Below are positions 1 to 11,980 of a stretch of 64,000 nucleotides of DNA, one piece after another (within the stretch, counting starts at the first letter, position 1; the number at the start of each line of letters is the position of its first letter). The notes under the pieces are model-generated. The model did not search any database. It saw only the letters and a program-made list of their open reading frames with translations, and was not told the DNA's origin. The translations under genes and the position numbers were made by a program. The stretch is from positions 107,434,969-107,498,968 of the forward strand of contig JAQMRL010000003.1 in NCBI GenBank assembly GCA_035578175.1. The letters are read 5' to 3'. The DNA comes from Catonia carolina (lineage: Eukaryota > Arthropoda > Insecta > Hemiptera > Achilidae).

Positions 1-37
1 TGTTTTTAATAAAGGTTCATTTTCTTTTGTATTACAG

Positions 38-152
38 CCTCCAAATTATGAAAAAGACCAAAGTAAGCCAGGTTCTGCTATCAAAGAAGAAGAAATTGAA
101 GAAGAAATCAATCCTTGGGCTGGCTTATCATACACAATCGATTTGGAAACTG
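38..152 (+). CDS. cnc: Internal coding exon of a CncC/Nrf-like transcription factor (first half of ETGE degron)
   Basis: The exon is bounded by a pyrimidine-rich tract with acceptor ATTACAG (ending at 37) and donor GTTAGT at 153. It is 115 bases, read in frame from its first base, and ends in phase 1. It encodes 38 residues plus one base: an acidic, lysine/glutamate-rich run, then NPWAGLSYTIDLET. Joined to the next exon this gives DLETGEYI, which fits the high-affinity Keap1-binding motif (acidic residue, x, E-T-G-E) of the Neh2 region of Nrf2 and insect CncC. In the known pathway Keap1 recruits Cul3 ligase through this motif and stress releases the factor to activate antioxidant and detoxification genes. 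The DLG motif and the start codon must lie in upstream exons outside the window. The exon call is strong. The family assignment rests on motif and architecture, not on a database search. Confidence 0.72.
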
Positions 153-1929
153 GTTAGTCGCTTCATTACTTTCTCTCTTTATTCGTAAGGGTGATTTTCT
201 GATTAAACATGCACAATTGCATATGTATTGTGGTAAAATCATATTTTCATTCCGTTACCATAACTGATGTGTAAAATTATTTATATATTTCTTACAATAG
301 GCTTTCAGTTATTTTTTTTCTTAAGAATTCTTTTTATAACGTGTTTTGACATATTTTAATCAATACATTGAATAAACATTTTAACATTCTATTATACTCA
401 AGATGAGCGTGGTAAACTATCTGTGGCATGGATCATATTAAATGTACGCTTTTGTAAACTCTTGTCAAGTTGTTTTTGTAAACTCTTGTCAAACTTTTCC
501 CCGTTCCTAGTTACTCTACAATCAATTGAAAACAGAGTGTTGCTTCTAAAAAAAAATGTAAAATTAACGATGTTCATCATGTATTGTGTATCATAAAATT
601 CTTTTTCATTGGGTGCTTTCTCATATCTGTGGTTCGTGATCATTACAGCAATTATTATTTTTGACTATGATGTTCTAAATATTTCCACAAAAAGGCAAAA
701 TACCAATCTTTCAGGTTTCTTTTGACCAGGATGTTCTTCATTTTCCTGTTCTCCATTCTCATGCTATTTTTCTCGTCTATAATTATTTACTGCAGCAAGC
801 GTATATAATACTCAATTTTTTTTTGTCTTTATTAGTGAAAATTTTTTTAACGGTCATTATTATTTTCCTTTGTTCATCAGTCCGCCGCACCCAGATATCA
901 GAACCTACAAAAGATAGCAAGAAACGGTTTCAGATTCGTAATGTACATAAAAAGTTAGTGGGCCTAAATTGGGTTTGAAGTTTTGGTTTCGACCAGAAGT
1001 GGCCCAAAAGTGGAAGTCAAGAAATTAAAGTCAGAATTTAGAAACAAAAATAGTGTCATTCGATTCCTTTTTATGAGTAAATACAGAAATGGCTAATGGT
1101 TTTTGCCATAAGTCAAAGGTAAACCTTTTTAAAAATTCTTACCAACCATGAGATAAAATTGTCTCATAAAAGGGATTTTTGTATTTTAATTAGTCCACAT
1201 TCATGAAATTGAAGTACATTTTATTACTTCTATTATGTTTTAAATTTGTATCTAACAATGATTATTTCATGATGTTTGTGCCAACTAGCATAATATGCTT
1301 TATAGACACCTTTTGTATTATATTACTTGCACAGTTAATTTTTTATGTTAGGTAATGTTTTCAAGTGTATTTAACTCTTCAGTTTGAAATTTATGAACAC
1401 GATATATTAAATTACATATTATGTCAACAGAAATTGGATTCATTATTAAAAATAACAAGATATCAAACTGAATGATAATAAAACTTTATTTAACTTAAAC
1501 AGCGCAAATAATTGAACAAAACAAAACTACTTAACAATTCATTAGTGGACTTCTATTTGTGTAGGTTGCTAAGCTAGTCTTCTAGAAGATTTTGAACAGT
1601 TAAAAGCTAGAAGGTTCCAGATTTTCCAAAAAAAAACATTAAAATAATTAAATTATACATAGTATAGGACTACATAAATGTATATAAAATAATGTGACAT
1701 TTTGTCAATTAGTACATCGTTTATTAACCTGTTGGAGTTTTGGAGAGAAGAATTGGTTTTGATAATGTGTGTTCTTTTGATTAATTTTATTATTTGAATT
1801 TATGTTTGGTTTGTTAAGTTTTTGTTTGATGAATTTATTAAGAATTCAGTGGTATAACATGGTGAGACGTTTGCTTATTTTTTTAAACCATTGGTCATTT
1901 GGTAATGTTAATTTAATATAAGATCACAA

Positions 1930-2350
1930 GGAGACTTGTGTGTGTCGGTCAGATTGAGATTTAACGATTGTCAGTTTTTGTGGGGAGGAGGAGAGTAGAA
2001 GGGCGAATCGTGACGCTCATTGTTGTTGCCTGCCAGACATCATTACTCATATACTACAGTATTCCTCTTTCCTTCCTCCGTGCCATGCCATGCCATGCCA
2101 TGCCATCCATTTCATTCCACACTACCATGATCCAAAATCCATTCCATATTTTTCTGACAACGCCAGCCCTGGGCCCGGCCATTGTGTTATGATTACGGGC
2201 AACTCTCTTTAGGCGTATATACCACCATTAATCTTATTCATATCTTTCTCTTTGTTTCTTTCACTTTCCCCTTGCCCCTTCTCTTACTCTTGACATACGG
2301 ATAGGGTGATACGACTAAGCGAGAGTGCTTCGCATTGCGTTAAGGTTTAA
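1930..2350. promoter_or_regulatory. Repeat-free GC-richer island, candidate regulatory DNA or alternative exon
   Basis: This stretch is visibly richer in G+C than its surroundings, contains CpG-bearing words, a short CATGC/CCATG tandem (about 2081-2106) and pyrimidine-rich tracts, and matches none of the repeat families seen elsewhere in the window. A 74-codon frame crosses it but shows no domain and is not believed. Only composition supports a regulatory role. Confidence 0.25.
2081..2106. repeat. Short CCATG tandem repeat
   Basis: About five consecutive copies of the pentamer TGCCA/CCATG, a minor pentanucleotide satellite within the GC-richer island. Confidence 0.8.
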
Positions 2351-3234
2351 ATCGATGCGTTTAGAAATGTACAATAATACAAACAACGAGGGTAAACTTT
2401 GGAAGCCATTTTTATTTTATGTTGTATTAAAAAAAAAATTAAAATCTAAAAACTTTTAAGATCTCATAAGAACAAAATTTTTATATTAAATTGTAAATTG
2501 TGATTTATGTACTTGGCAAGAATACAAATTGAAGTTTTTATCTAATGGAACACGAATAAAAAGTAAGCTTATCTCTATTTTGTAAAGTGGCAATACTAAC
2601 TGTCAGTTATCTGCGTTCTTAAATTCTGCATGGTGTATCCATTCTGAGTCTAAGTGATATTGAACAGTATGAAACAGTTATCTGAATGTTTCATGTGGAT
2701 GATCTCTCTTTTCCATAAAAATTTACTAATATTCCTTTTGTTTGTATGCCTATTTATTGGCTGTCGGCTAATGATTGTTGGTAATCCATTTGGAAATTTT
2801 AATCCTACAAAAAAATTTAACAAAAAACCCGGAATTTCTCCATTGGAACCATTCCCTTTGATTCCTTGACTAAGAAATCCTTCTGGTCAAACTTTTAACT
2901 TTATCAAGAAGGAAGAGCTTCAATGAACTGTTTGTATATGGGTGTTTCAAAACTATTTCAGCTTTATTTGCTTGACCATGATAATGGTTTTTGTCTGCAT
3001 ATTCAACCTTTTCAGCACAATCTCATTGTTGACATGATCTGTGTAAGAAATCCTAAGTATACGCCTATAAATTACGTCTCAAATTCCAGTAGCCTATGTC
3101 AAGGTTCATGACCACCCCTGCAAAATTATTGTGATATTTCTTTTTGTGCCCGTTCTTCTGAAGACAATGGTGACCATGAAAGGCACTGGAGTTTAGTTGA
3201 TTGCCCTATGAAAAAGTGAAACTTAACTCACATC

Positions 3235-3395
3235 ATACCATTCTTAATGATTCTTAACCATGATATTGTACGTTGACGTGGACAATGTTACCCTGTATCT
3301 TTCCCTGCATAATGTTCTCTTATATTCTATATTTCTGGCCTTTTGTCACATGACCAAAGTACTCCAGTTTTCGACATTTCACATTATCCGTGACT
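3235..3395 (-). pseudogene. LINE reverse-transcriptase C-terminal fragment
   Basis: On the minus strand the frame reads VKCRKLEYFGHVTKGQKYRI, a stop, then ENIMQGKIQG. This fits the conserved segment of CR1/RTE-like LINE C-termini (K-R-x-L-x-Y-F-G-H-x-x-R followed by I-x-Q-G-K-I-x-G). It is heavily decayed and its boundaries are unclear. The region 2690-3230 beside it may be older sequence of the same element but shows no motif I can defend. Confidence 0.5.
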
Positions 3396-3716
3396 TATAT
3401 TAAAGTTATATTCTGTTGATTCATATCATACCACAGTATTCATATTCTGATATTGCTGATAAGAAATTTTTGCAAAATTTATAAAACTTAACCCTACAAC
3501 TTCTTAAAAGTATTCCTTGAAAATAGTTTCTGTAGTAAATTACTGCATCATGATTTTTTTTATTTATTCTAAAGTACTTTGCTTTCTGTGAATCTGATAA
3601 AAAAACCATTTAGAAGGTCAAAAAGTGTACACTAGATAATATATGTAAGATTCAGTTTAAACATCTCATGTGCTATATTTGTTTTTTTGAATTTAAGTCA
3701 TCTATCTCTTAATATA

Positions 3717-4259
3717 CCGGGTGTCCCATGAAGAGGTTGCTATTTTTGAATGAATATGCCGGACGTATCACACACTCTACAGACTGAAAACTTTACAGTT
3801 CTTGTAAATAGATATGTAAAAAAGTACCCTCAAGTTTTATTTGCTTATGATTAATCAAAACAAAATGGCGGAATAAGAAAATAATATCAAAAATGAATAA
3901 TAATCTTGTGGATAAAACTACTTATATTTACAACAGGATTCAGATAGAAAAAAAGCTTAGCTATTGATAGACATTAGTTTTTGAATAAAGGTTAATGAAA
4001 CAAATTGTGTTCATTAATAATTTATCACTTTCATATTTCTTTCATTTTATTAAGTAACATTGTAACAAACCACCAATTTGAAATGGTTATTCAAATAAAA
4101 TTACTTTCTGCCATTTTGTTTTGATTAAAAGCAAATGAACCTTGAGGGTACTTTTTTTACTTATCTATTTATTATAACTGTAAAGTTTCCAGTCTGTAGA
4201 GTGTGCAATACGTCCGGCATATTAATTCAGAAATAGCAACCTCTTCGTGGGACACCCGG
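3717..4259. mobile_element. Foldback MITE with ~165-bp inverted arms, TA-flanked
   Basis: The left arm (3717-3885) and right arm (about 4092-4259) are near-perfect reverse complements, both beginning CCGGGTGTCCCA at the outer ends. TA dinucleotides flank both ends (3715-3716 and 4260-4261), as expected for a Tc1/mariner-superfamily type target duplication. The 200-bp centre is AT-rich and codes for nothing. The superfamily is a guess from the TA target. Confidence 0.8.
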
Positions 4260-5991
4260 TACATTACATAATGTCTTTCAGGTAGAATTAAGTCAAATAG
4301 ATTAACATTCATTATACTTTATTATAATTATTTCTTAAAAATAATTTGAAAACCAGAATCGTCATTCAATTATTTCTGATATTAGGGTTAATTCATGAAT
4401 TAATACTTTTTTGATATGTCATGCATTAATTACGTTGTTTACACGGATAATTATTTTGTAAATCTCTTACCATTATTGTTTATTATTTATCTATTAATTT
4501 GTTGGTTAATCATACATCCAATATAAAGTTATTAGAGTCAAGGTAAATATAGCCAGTTGTAATTTATATCCTTTATCCTCTAAATAGTAATCCTTCTGGT
4601 CACTTATATGTAAACGTATACTTTATCAAATGTTTTGCGAAGTTAACTAATATATGTGTATATATTCTGTAGGATATGATAAATCTTTTGTTTTGTAATA
4701 ATATAAAATATATTGTCATTACTATTTTTTAATTAAATAAATCTTAGGAAGTACTTTTGTTTAAATTTATTAATTTGTTTTTTAATCAAGGATTTAATTT
4801 ATAAGTGAGGTCATTCAGCCATTAATTAACATTTATTTATTATTGTCATTTTGTAATGTATGTAATTTCTTCACAAAAAAAAGAAGAAGAAGGAAACAAA
4901 ACCAGAAGAAAGAATTCACTAACTCCGAAAAGCTTTAGGTTTCAACAAAAGAAACGTGAATTTTCAAATTTCAAATTTACGTGTTTATTTTGAAATTTCT
5001 TTGTGTAAAGGAAATAATTAACATCGGTTTTGGTTAAAGCTTTATTTATTTCATGGTATGACGATGGGGGTTATAAACTAATGATGGCTAATATATATAA
5101 AATTTGGCGTCACCTTTTCATAATCGCTTTTGCATAAGTAAGTTTTTTTGCCTTCTTGTGAAAGTTATGTATGTTATTCATCAAAAAATTGTATGATTTT
5201 GAACAAGTTCCAAGTGATTTTACCACCATTATCTGTGTTGTGAGTTGCAAGTAAAATGCAGTTATAAAAAATTTGGTGTGAGAAAAACAGCTGTAAAGAA
5301 TAGATTTGATTGAGGGAAAATATAAATTCAATGTGTTTGAATTCAGTTCAGGAACCCCGCATCCCTCAACAGATCAAAAATGTGTATGTTTGTTTTGGTT
5401 TGAAGATTTTATGGTAGTTTTTAGGGCTAAACTACTCCCATGGGGTATGATTGGGAAGAATTCATGTGGGGGTTTATCTGCCTGTCTTGTCTTTTTTCTA
5501 GTCTTCTCAGTCGTTGACTAATGGTGTGTGATGTCAAATATTTTTATGATTGATAGTATGTTCGTAAATCTTTTACTCAATTATCATCGTAAATATTTTA
5601 CCTGACAAACATTGTAACATCCTTTATATTGTTACTTTTCATTTTACTCCATACTCGATATCAGTCACTTTGTCCTTTCCGTCACGAGTAATCCTCAATT
5701 TATAAACATTATGTACGTGCATTCAATTGATAATGTTTTTGCTAGTTTGCAGATCTCATATATCGTAGTATAGCGATTTTTTTCTAAATTTTAGATGTGT
5801 TGGAAAGGTGTCTGTATGTTGTATTTTAGTTAGTGACACCAGGTAGATATGAATTTTTTTACTCTGTTATTTTGTTTTCTTTGTGACAATCAACTGCCAG
5901 GTTCTAAGCCAGTTTTTCAGAAAATTGGTATGATTTTGGGAAATTATGATTGCTTGTATCTAGCTAGCAATTGTGCTTAATCAAGGCTTTT

Positions 5992-6148
5992 TAATACTCT
6001 CAAAAGGGTTGGGTTAAATTGGGTTTGCAAACATTACTGGGTTGATAAAAATTATTATTATAGTTTTTGTAAATTCAAAAGGCTGGTTAGCTTATGGCTA
6101 ACTGTCTTTGTTAGATACATTAACCCATCCTTTTCGAGTTTGCTTTTT
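5992..6148. repeat. Small inverted repeat, possible short MITE
   Basis: CTCAAAAGGGTTGGGTTAAA near 5998-6017 is mirrored by the complement of TTAACCCATCCTTTTCGAG near 6119-6137. The arms are about 20-28 bp and imperfect, with an AT-rich centre. No target duplication is clear. Confidence 0.4.
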
Positions 6149-6224
6149 GAGAATATGTGTTATTTTCATAATAATAATGATGTTTACTACAAAATTAAAT
6201 ACATACTCAGTTAAAGTTTTACCA

Positions 6225-6550
6225 GACCCTGGCTGTTCCAGTATTGCTGTATGATAGTAAGCCCTGGGTACTTGGGAAGAAGGATGAACGTCAGATCCAG
6301 GCGGTGGAAATGTAGTTCTTGAAAAGAGTTCAGAGGTGTAGTTTGATAAATCACATTAAAAATGAGGAAATCCGGGCCCATTTAAATGTCTCCTCTCTAT
6401 TAGGAACAGTTGACAAATACAGAGAGAAGTGGGAGGAACATTTAATACGCATGAGTGAAGGTAGATTGACGAAATGGGCATTAGGCTATGTATTTGCTGG
6501 GCTAAGAGATTTAGGTAGACCATGAAAAAGATGGGTAAAGAATTTGAAAC
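6225..6550 (+). pseudogene. LINE RT C-terminal fragment, first of two juxtaposed
   Basis: Translation gives VLLYDSKPWVLGKKDERQIQ, AVEM, a stop, FLKRVQRCSLINHIKNEEIR, and then KYREKWEEHLIRMSEGRLTK and GRP. These are hallmark blocks after the RT thumb in RTE/CR1-like LINEs (LLYGSE.W, R.KNEEIR, W..H..RM...R..). One in-frame stop and loss of all upstream ORF show a 5'-truncated dead copy. It abuts a second LINE fragment at about 6545. Confidence 0.75.
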
Positions 6551-7245
6551 AGGTCAACTGTGGTAAGACAAAGTATTTAGCAGTCAGGGGACTTCAGAAA
6601 GACTTGCAGTTGTATGGGAAAAATATTAGATGTGTAGAACAATGCAAGTGCCTCAGATTAGTATTCACTAAGGAAGGCAAATTTGCAATACATAGTACTT
6701 GTAGGATTGCCCAAGGTAGGAAAGCAATAAGATGTTTGTATTTCCTGTTTTATTCGCCGAAAATCCGAATTGACATAAAGAAAAGAATTTATAAATGCTG
6801 TAGTGAAGCCTATTACGTTGTGTGGTTGTGAGGCTTGTACCCTGGATAGAAGAAGTCAGGACAAATTGAGGGCTTTAGAGATGGATTGCTTCAGGCGCTC
6901 ATGTTGGATCTCCTGGATGAATAGGGTTAGAAACGAGGAAGTCAGGGGGAGGATAGGTTGTGACAGTACAATAGTGGAGGACATTTAAATAAGGCAGTTG
7001 GTGTGGTATGGCCATGTTCAGAGGATGAAGGGGAATAGATGGCCGAGGAGAATCTTGGGTACTGTCCTTTAAGTCGGCGTAGAAGAGGAAGGCCACGATG
7101 TACTTGGTTGCTGGGAGTCAGATCCGCAATGGAGAAGAGGCTGTTGACAGAGGAGGACTGGTGGGATCGAGATCGATGGCATTTTGGTATGCGAGAAGTA
7201 GATCATCCGTAGGAATCTCGCCGTAAAGTAAGTAAGTAAGTCGAA
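6545..7245 (+). pseudogene. Second LINE RT C-terminal fragment with (GTAA)n tail
   Basis: Frames read KTKYLAVRG, then CKCLRLVFTKEGK, RIAQGRKAIR, then after a frameshift PITLCGCEACTL, KLRALEMDCFRRSCWISWMN, RVRNEEVRGRI, QLVWYGHVQRM and finally GRPRCTWLLGVRSAMEKRL. That is the complete ordered block series of an RTE-like LINE RT thumb and C-terminal extension. The 3' end is a GTAA microsatellite (about 7225-7240), a typical RTE-type tail. Stops and at least one frameshift make it a pseudogene. Confidence 0.8.
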
Positions 7246-8648
7246 ACAGGTTGGAAGGCTTAATCTAATTCATGACCGGAAGAAGAAGAAGGAGACACTT
7301 CAAATACAGCGTACTGGTTGATCTTTTATTTAAGTATATAGCAGTATGGCAATAGTCACCTGCGTATTGATATTAGATAGACTACAATATTAGAATACTC
7401 ATGCTACATTTTAAAACTATATTTCATTTGTAAGTATTTATTTTTATTGAGTAGATACCCCTATGAGGTGTTCTCCTGGGCTAAGTTGAGGGTAGGTTCA
7501 GATCTGGATGAAGGAAATGTTCATGGTTGAAAAATATTAACAACTGGATAAAGATGAGTACACACATTCTCTGGAGGGTGGGTTATGTTATAGAGTGATT
7601 AAGTTGAGTTCTAGCCAATCTTCATTGATGGATTAGGCAGTCTAAAAAGAAGTTACCCCGTTTCTACTCCTTAGGAGAGTTTAATTACTAGTAGTTGTAA
7701 TAAAAATGCTTTTTTTCTATGTATAACTTACTCTTGCACTTATGCAAGATAGATAGCAAAAGATGTAAAAATAATATGTATTGCTGTAGGGATATCACCC
7801 CTGAATTAATTTTGGTCGTTTGATAATTTATTATAACTAATTTCTTCTATTCACAGTGAATAAATTTACCTTTTTATTTTATTTTATAAACATTTTGGTT
7901 TAATCAAAATTATATTAATTTTTCTGTTTTGGATTATTATTTTTTGTGCTTATTCTCTTTTTGACTGCTCATAGAATGGTATTGCTGAATTTTTAAACAT
8001 TCGCCTAGTAATAAAGTTTTTATATGGATTTGAACAATAGGTTACAAAGTCTGTTATAAAAAATAATAGATGTTGGAGAATCAGATTGGTCTTTAAAATA
8101 TTAAGAATACTATAATTTTAAAAAGACATAAAAATTACTCCGTTTTTAAATTAAAATTTTAAACGCTGCTGTTCCTAGTCGATAAAGCCGAGTGGTACTC
8201 AAAGTTGTCATCTTGTTGACTTTTTATAACAGATCAAGTGGTACCATTTAGAAAAGATGGAGGCAAAATAAAAGAATAAGCATACCTCTCTCTTTTTTAT
8301 CATTCTCTGTTACTTGTTCAAAAGTACTTGAATAAGTTACTTTTATTCTATTGTGGTCTCTGCTGTCATTCTCAAATGTTGTTTTTCTGTCCTATAACAA
8401 CTATTCCTTTTGCCCTAGCCCATTTTCTAACCTTTTACATCTTTATTTCTAAAAATATTTTATATATACCTTGAATAATTTTTGTTTGTTTAAGAAAGCA
8501 AAATATTTATTCTGGTTAGTATTTTTAAGATAAAGCTGATAATACGGTATAATACATTGTAAATTATTACTCTTCAGCTCAGTTCTGTATCTTTAGATCT
8601 AGTAAGAAAATATTTTGTTCTGTTTTAATGCAAAAATTAATAGAAATA

Positions 8649-8815
8649 GGCCCCCTGTAAGACCCAGTCATTAGTATGCTACAGTACAAAGTGGAAGTCC
8701 TGGGTTCGCTTCCCAGCTGGTACAGAAAATTATTACACTCCCAAACCCACTGTTCGTTAACTGAAAATGGTTACTAATGACCTAGATATTGATGCGTCTT
8801 TAAATAAAGTAACCT
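8649..8815 (+). mobile_element. tRNA-headed SINE
   Basis: A degraded tRNA-like head ends in a B-box-like GGGTTCGCTTCCC, followed by the family body (CAAACCCACTGTTCGTTAAC, ACTAATGACC) and the terminal GTCTTTAAATAAAGTAA. This is the same body and tail as several other SINEs in the window. Confidence 0.75.
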
Positions 8816-8964
8816 AAAATAATACTTGTAGGTTGCATAAAGAAGACTAAAATCAGATCACAAAATGTTTAAAAGTGTTGTGATTAACGTGTACAACTAG
8901 TAACGGATCTCAAGAGTGCAGAAACTGAGGTACTAAGAGGTACTGAAATACTGAGGTGTACATC

Positions 8965-9425
8965 AGTGTACACCCCTGTTACCTATGCAGCTGAAAACGC
9001 AGCCACAGACCAAGAAGATGGATAAATTAGAAAATATTGAATGGAAAATACTGAAATTGAGAAATAAGAGGAAAAGTGAATATTAAAAAAATGATGTGCT
9101 TCACCAGCAAATAGACAGACTATCGGATATAATGAAAAGATGCAGAATATCATTCTCTAGACATTCATGAGAACAGATGTGTACAGACTGACCAGGGAAA
9201 TTTTTGATTTTGCCAATGGAAAAAGAACAACTATCAAATGGTTCAAACAGATCAAGGAAGTTTTGAAAGAAACAAAAATAGAACCACATGAAATCATTGA
9301 TGGACATTCTGACAGAAATTTAAGAAACTTAGAGGGTTTCAAAGGGAGAAAACACATACGAAGTGGGCCCTGAAGAGGTAAATGTTGGAGTACTGGAAGA
9401 TAAAGAAAGAAAATGCCCAAAGGCG
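8965..9425 (+). pseudogene. LINE RT C-terminal fragment ('WFKQIKEVL' family)
   Basis: The decayed frame reads PVTYAAENAATDQEDG, corresponding to the PVTYAAETWTLTKK-type block after the thumb, then a better preserved part YRLTREIFDFANGKRTTIKW and FKQIKEVLKETKIEPHEIID, ending NLEGFKGRKHIRSGP. The WFK-(8)-L tail motif recurs at 33400-33590, 33735-33995 and 38640-39190, so this is a multi-copy family. Stops and frameshifts are frequent in the first half. Confidence 0.6.
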
Positions 9426-11239
9426 GAACTATTTATTGAGGTTCTACAGTGACCGGTGATAATAGAAGAAAAGTATTTTTAAGCACTCATTGGTATCAGA
9501 TGTGTGGTAAAATACTATTCAAATGATGTCCAAAGTTAAAATTTTGCGTATAGTCAATTATGTTACTAAAAACACAACAGATTGTATTGTAAAATAAAAA
9601 AATAAGCAACCAATTACATAATACTCTATACATACTTAGTGTTTTAACATTTAGTGTTTATTGTATATTCTGGTTGTCTTATTTCAATTTGTTTGATGTG
9701 AAGTTCGTCTGTATACTCATTTACTTTGGTAAAGTATTATCAATGTTTCCATATTTTAAGTTTAAATATTGGTTTGTACTTGGATCAATTAAAAAACCAT
9801 CTTTTGTCTTTGACGAAAGATGTTTTTAGCTACTCTGTAACGTTAAAAGAAAGATAGAATGGAATTAATTACAAACCGTTTAGATATTTAGTTACCTAAT
9901 TATTTTCTGTAAAGAGTTCAATAAAGCAATCTTCATAGATTTGACCCAATTTTTTCTGCATATTTGGTTTGCATATTTTATTTGTAATTTCTTCTGTTAA
10001 ATTTTTTGTGTAAATAGAATGAGAAAATGAATAATTAATTGATTTCTACTTTTAAAGAATTGCTCAGTTAGTCTTTATTTTGATTATTTATGTTGCAGTT
10101 GATTAATCAATATGCTCATTAAAAAATACAGTAGCAGTTATTATCAATCTTATTTCTGGTCCACTGCGTCTTTAGGAAGAGGAAGGCGAGTAGATATCTT
10201 TTTTGTTAAATGAAGGTATTGAAGTGGAATTTTACTGTCCATATTTTCAAATATGGTTTTAAAATATGTTGGATGTTGGAGTAGAAGGAGAAAGCATTAT
10301 TGGAAAAATGTTAATTTTGATTTTTCTTTGCCCAAAGTCATATAAAAAAATATATAAAATTTTATGTAATGTTTTTTACCCGATTGTTTCATGGACATTT
10401 GAATCGCTTTTAATATCTTTAGTTTGTATGCAATTTGTGATGTTAAACTAATATTTCAGAATGCTTATTGTCTGTGGTGTTTGATTTCTGAGTAAAAGAA
10501 ATTTATCATTTATATTTTTTAGAATGTTTGAGGTAATTAAAAGATTTGGTATTTCAGTGTCACAAAAGTGGGTTTAATGAACTTGGCATCTGATTCTGCA
10601 AAGTTTGTGCGTTTGTACTTAGCGGTTATGAATGTGTTTATATATTTAAAAATTTATTTAATGTCTTCATTAGCTGTTGGTATAAATAATCTAGCGGTTA
10701 CATATAACACTATTTGTAAGTGTTTTAAGAAAAAATAAAATTTGTATTTGAGATATAGAAATCAAGGATTATCTGCATAACTTGCTTAGTATTTATTAAT
10801 TTGGCATTGCACCATTGTAACTATATCAAAATAAATTTATATGTAATGTGAATTTAAATGGTTGAATATTCTTTTCAACAATAAATCTTATTTTTCTGCA
10901 TTTATTATGGTGGTAAATAAATGGTTACCACCAAGTTTGTGCGATTTTGGCGTAGGCAATTTAATGTATTGTAAGAAAAAATATTCAATTAATCTAAGAA
11001 ATGGATTTGGCGGATTTACGTGTAGGTGTATTTATAATGGGTTTGAAGAACACCGACGGAATGTTGTTTTATATGAAAATGTATTCTGTCTGTTCTACCA
11101 GCGGATGTGATGTGTTACAGTTAATATTAGTAAGGAAACAAGAAAGAATAATCTTCGCTTTGTCTTTTGTTACAAGATCAGATGCGGTGGTTAGGTTAGG
11201 TTTGGTTTGTTGTTGTCTTTTTAATACGATGTGATGTGG

Positions 11240-11980
11240 CCTTTGTTCCTTTTTACCTATTGGTTCACCACTGAGATCAGATGGAAACAATGAACCAATG
11301 AAGCGGGGGGGTTTTGAGGGTGAGGGGGTTTAATGCTAGTGCCAGTCTCAGCTGGCAACGTTCTCTCATGCCGGTCGACCGCTTCGCTTACAGCTAATGG
11401 ATTCTTGTCTGAGTAGGTAGGTGCCTTGCCTTCTATTATATGATTAGAAAATTGGCCACCATTTATAATTCTGGCTCTCTCTCAGTTCAGGGTTCGGCTG
11501 TCAAGAGCAAATCGTGGGGAGGAAGCACGCCAGATGTGTGTGTGTTGTAATGAGAAGTAGTGGGGAGTTTATAATAATAATAATAATAATAGTAGTAGTA
11601 GTTGTTATAGAAGCCTACGTTATTGCCGTTTCATCCCATCCGATGTCGGTGCGATTCGGCAACAATGCCTCGACTCTCTGACCGAACTTTTTGAAAGGGA
11701 GGCCTAAACTTTGACGGTGAAGAGAGGAGGTGGAACGGTGGAATCATGGGAATGGAACGGAACGAACGAACCGACATCATACTACAGTATCTCGATTGAG
11801 TTTTTTCCCAACGGTCTGATCAACACCATAGAGGCTTGTTGTGTTTTGTGTAGTGGCGGCCATGTTTATACTGAGTGTTTCTGCGGGCATCGGCCGCGAG
11901 TGATCAGTGCCTTATCTTCTTACACCTCCTCCTTCTGTACTTCGTTATTAATAATTGAATTATTTATTTAATATTTTTAT
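11240..11980. promoter_or_regulatory. GC-rich repeat-free island, candidate internal promoter or first exon
   Basis: About 0.7 kb with much higher G+C and CpG content than the flanking intron and no match to the repeat families here. It has paired inverted CCAAT-type motifs (ATTGGTTCA at 11259-11267 and its exact complement TGAACCAAT at 11291-11299), a G-rich run near 11305, a short ATA/GTA microsatellite (about 11572-11601) and GCCAT words such as GGCGGCCATGTTT near 11854. An 86-codon frame at 11711-11971 has no recognisable domain. An alternative transcription start for a shorter cnc isoform would fit, but this is inference from composition. Confidence 0.3.

Noticed and set aside
11189..11210. 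TTAGG-type telomeric repeat (GGTTAGGTTAGGTTT-like run)
   Set aside because: Only two to three units in the middle of an intron; a common insect intronic word, not a telomere.
11711..11971. 86-codon frame in the GC-rich island as an alternative Cnc N-terminus
   Set aside because: No similarity to Cnc motifs, no clear donor site in phase at its end; composition alone can keep it open.
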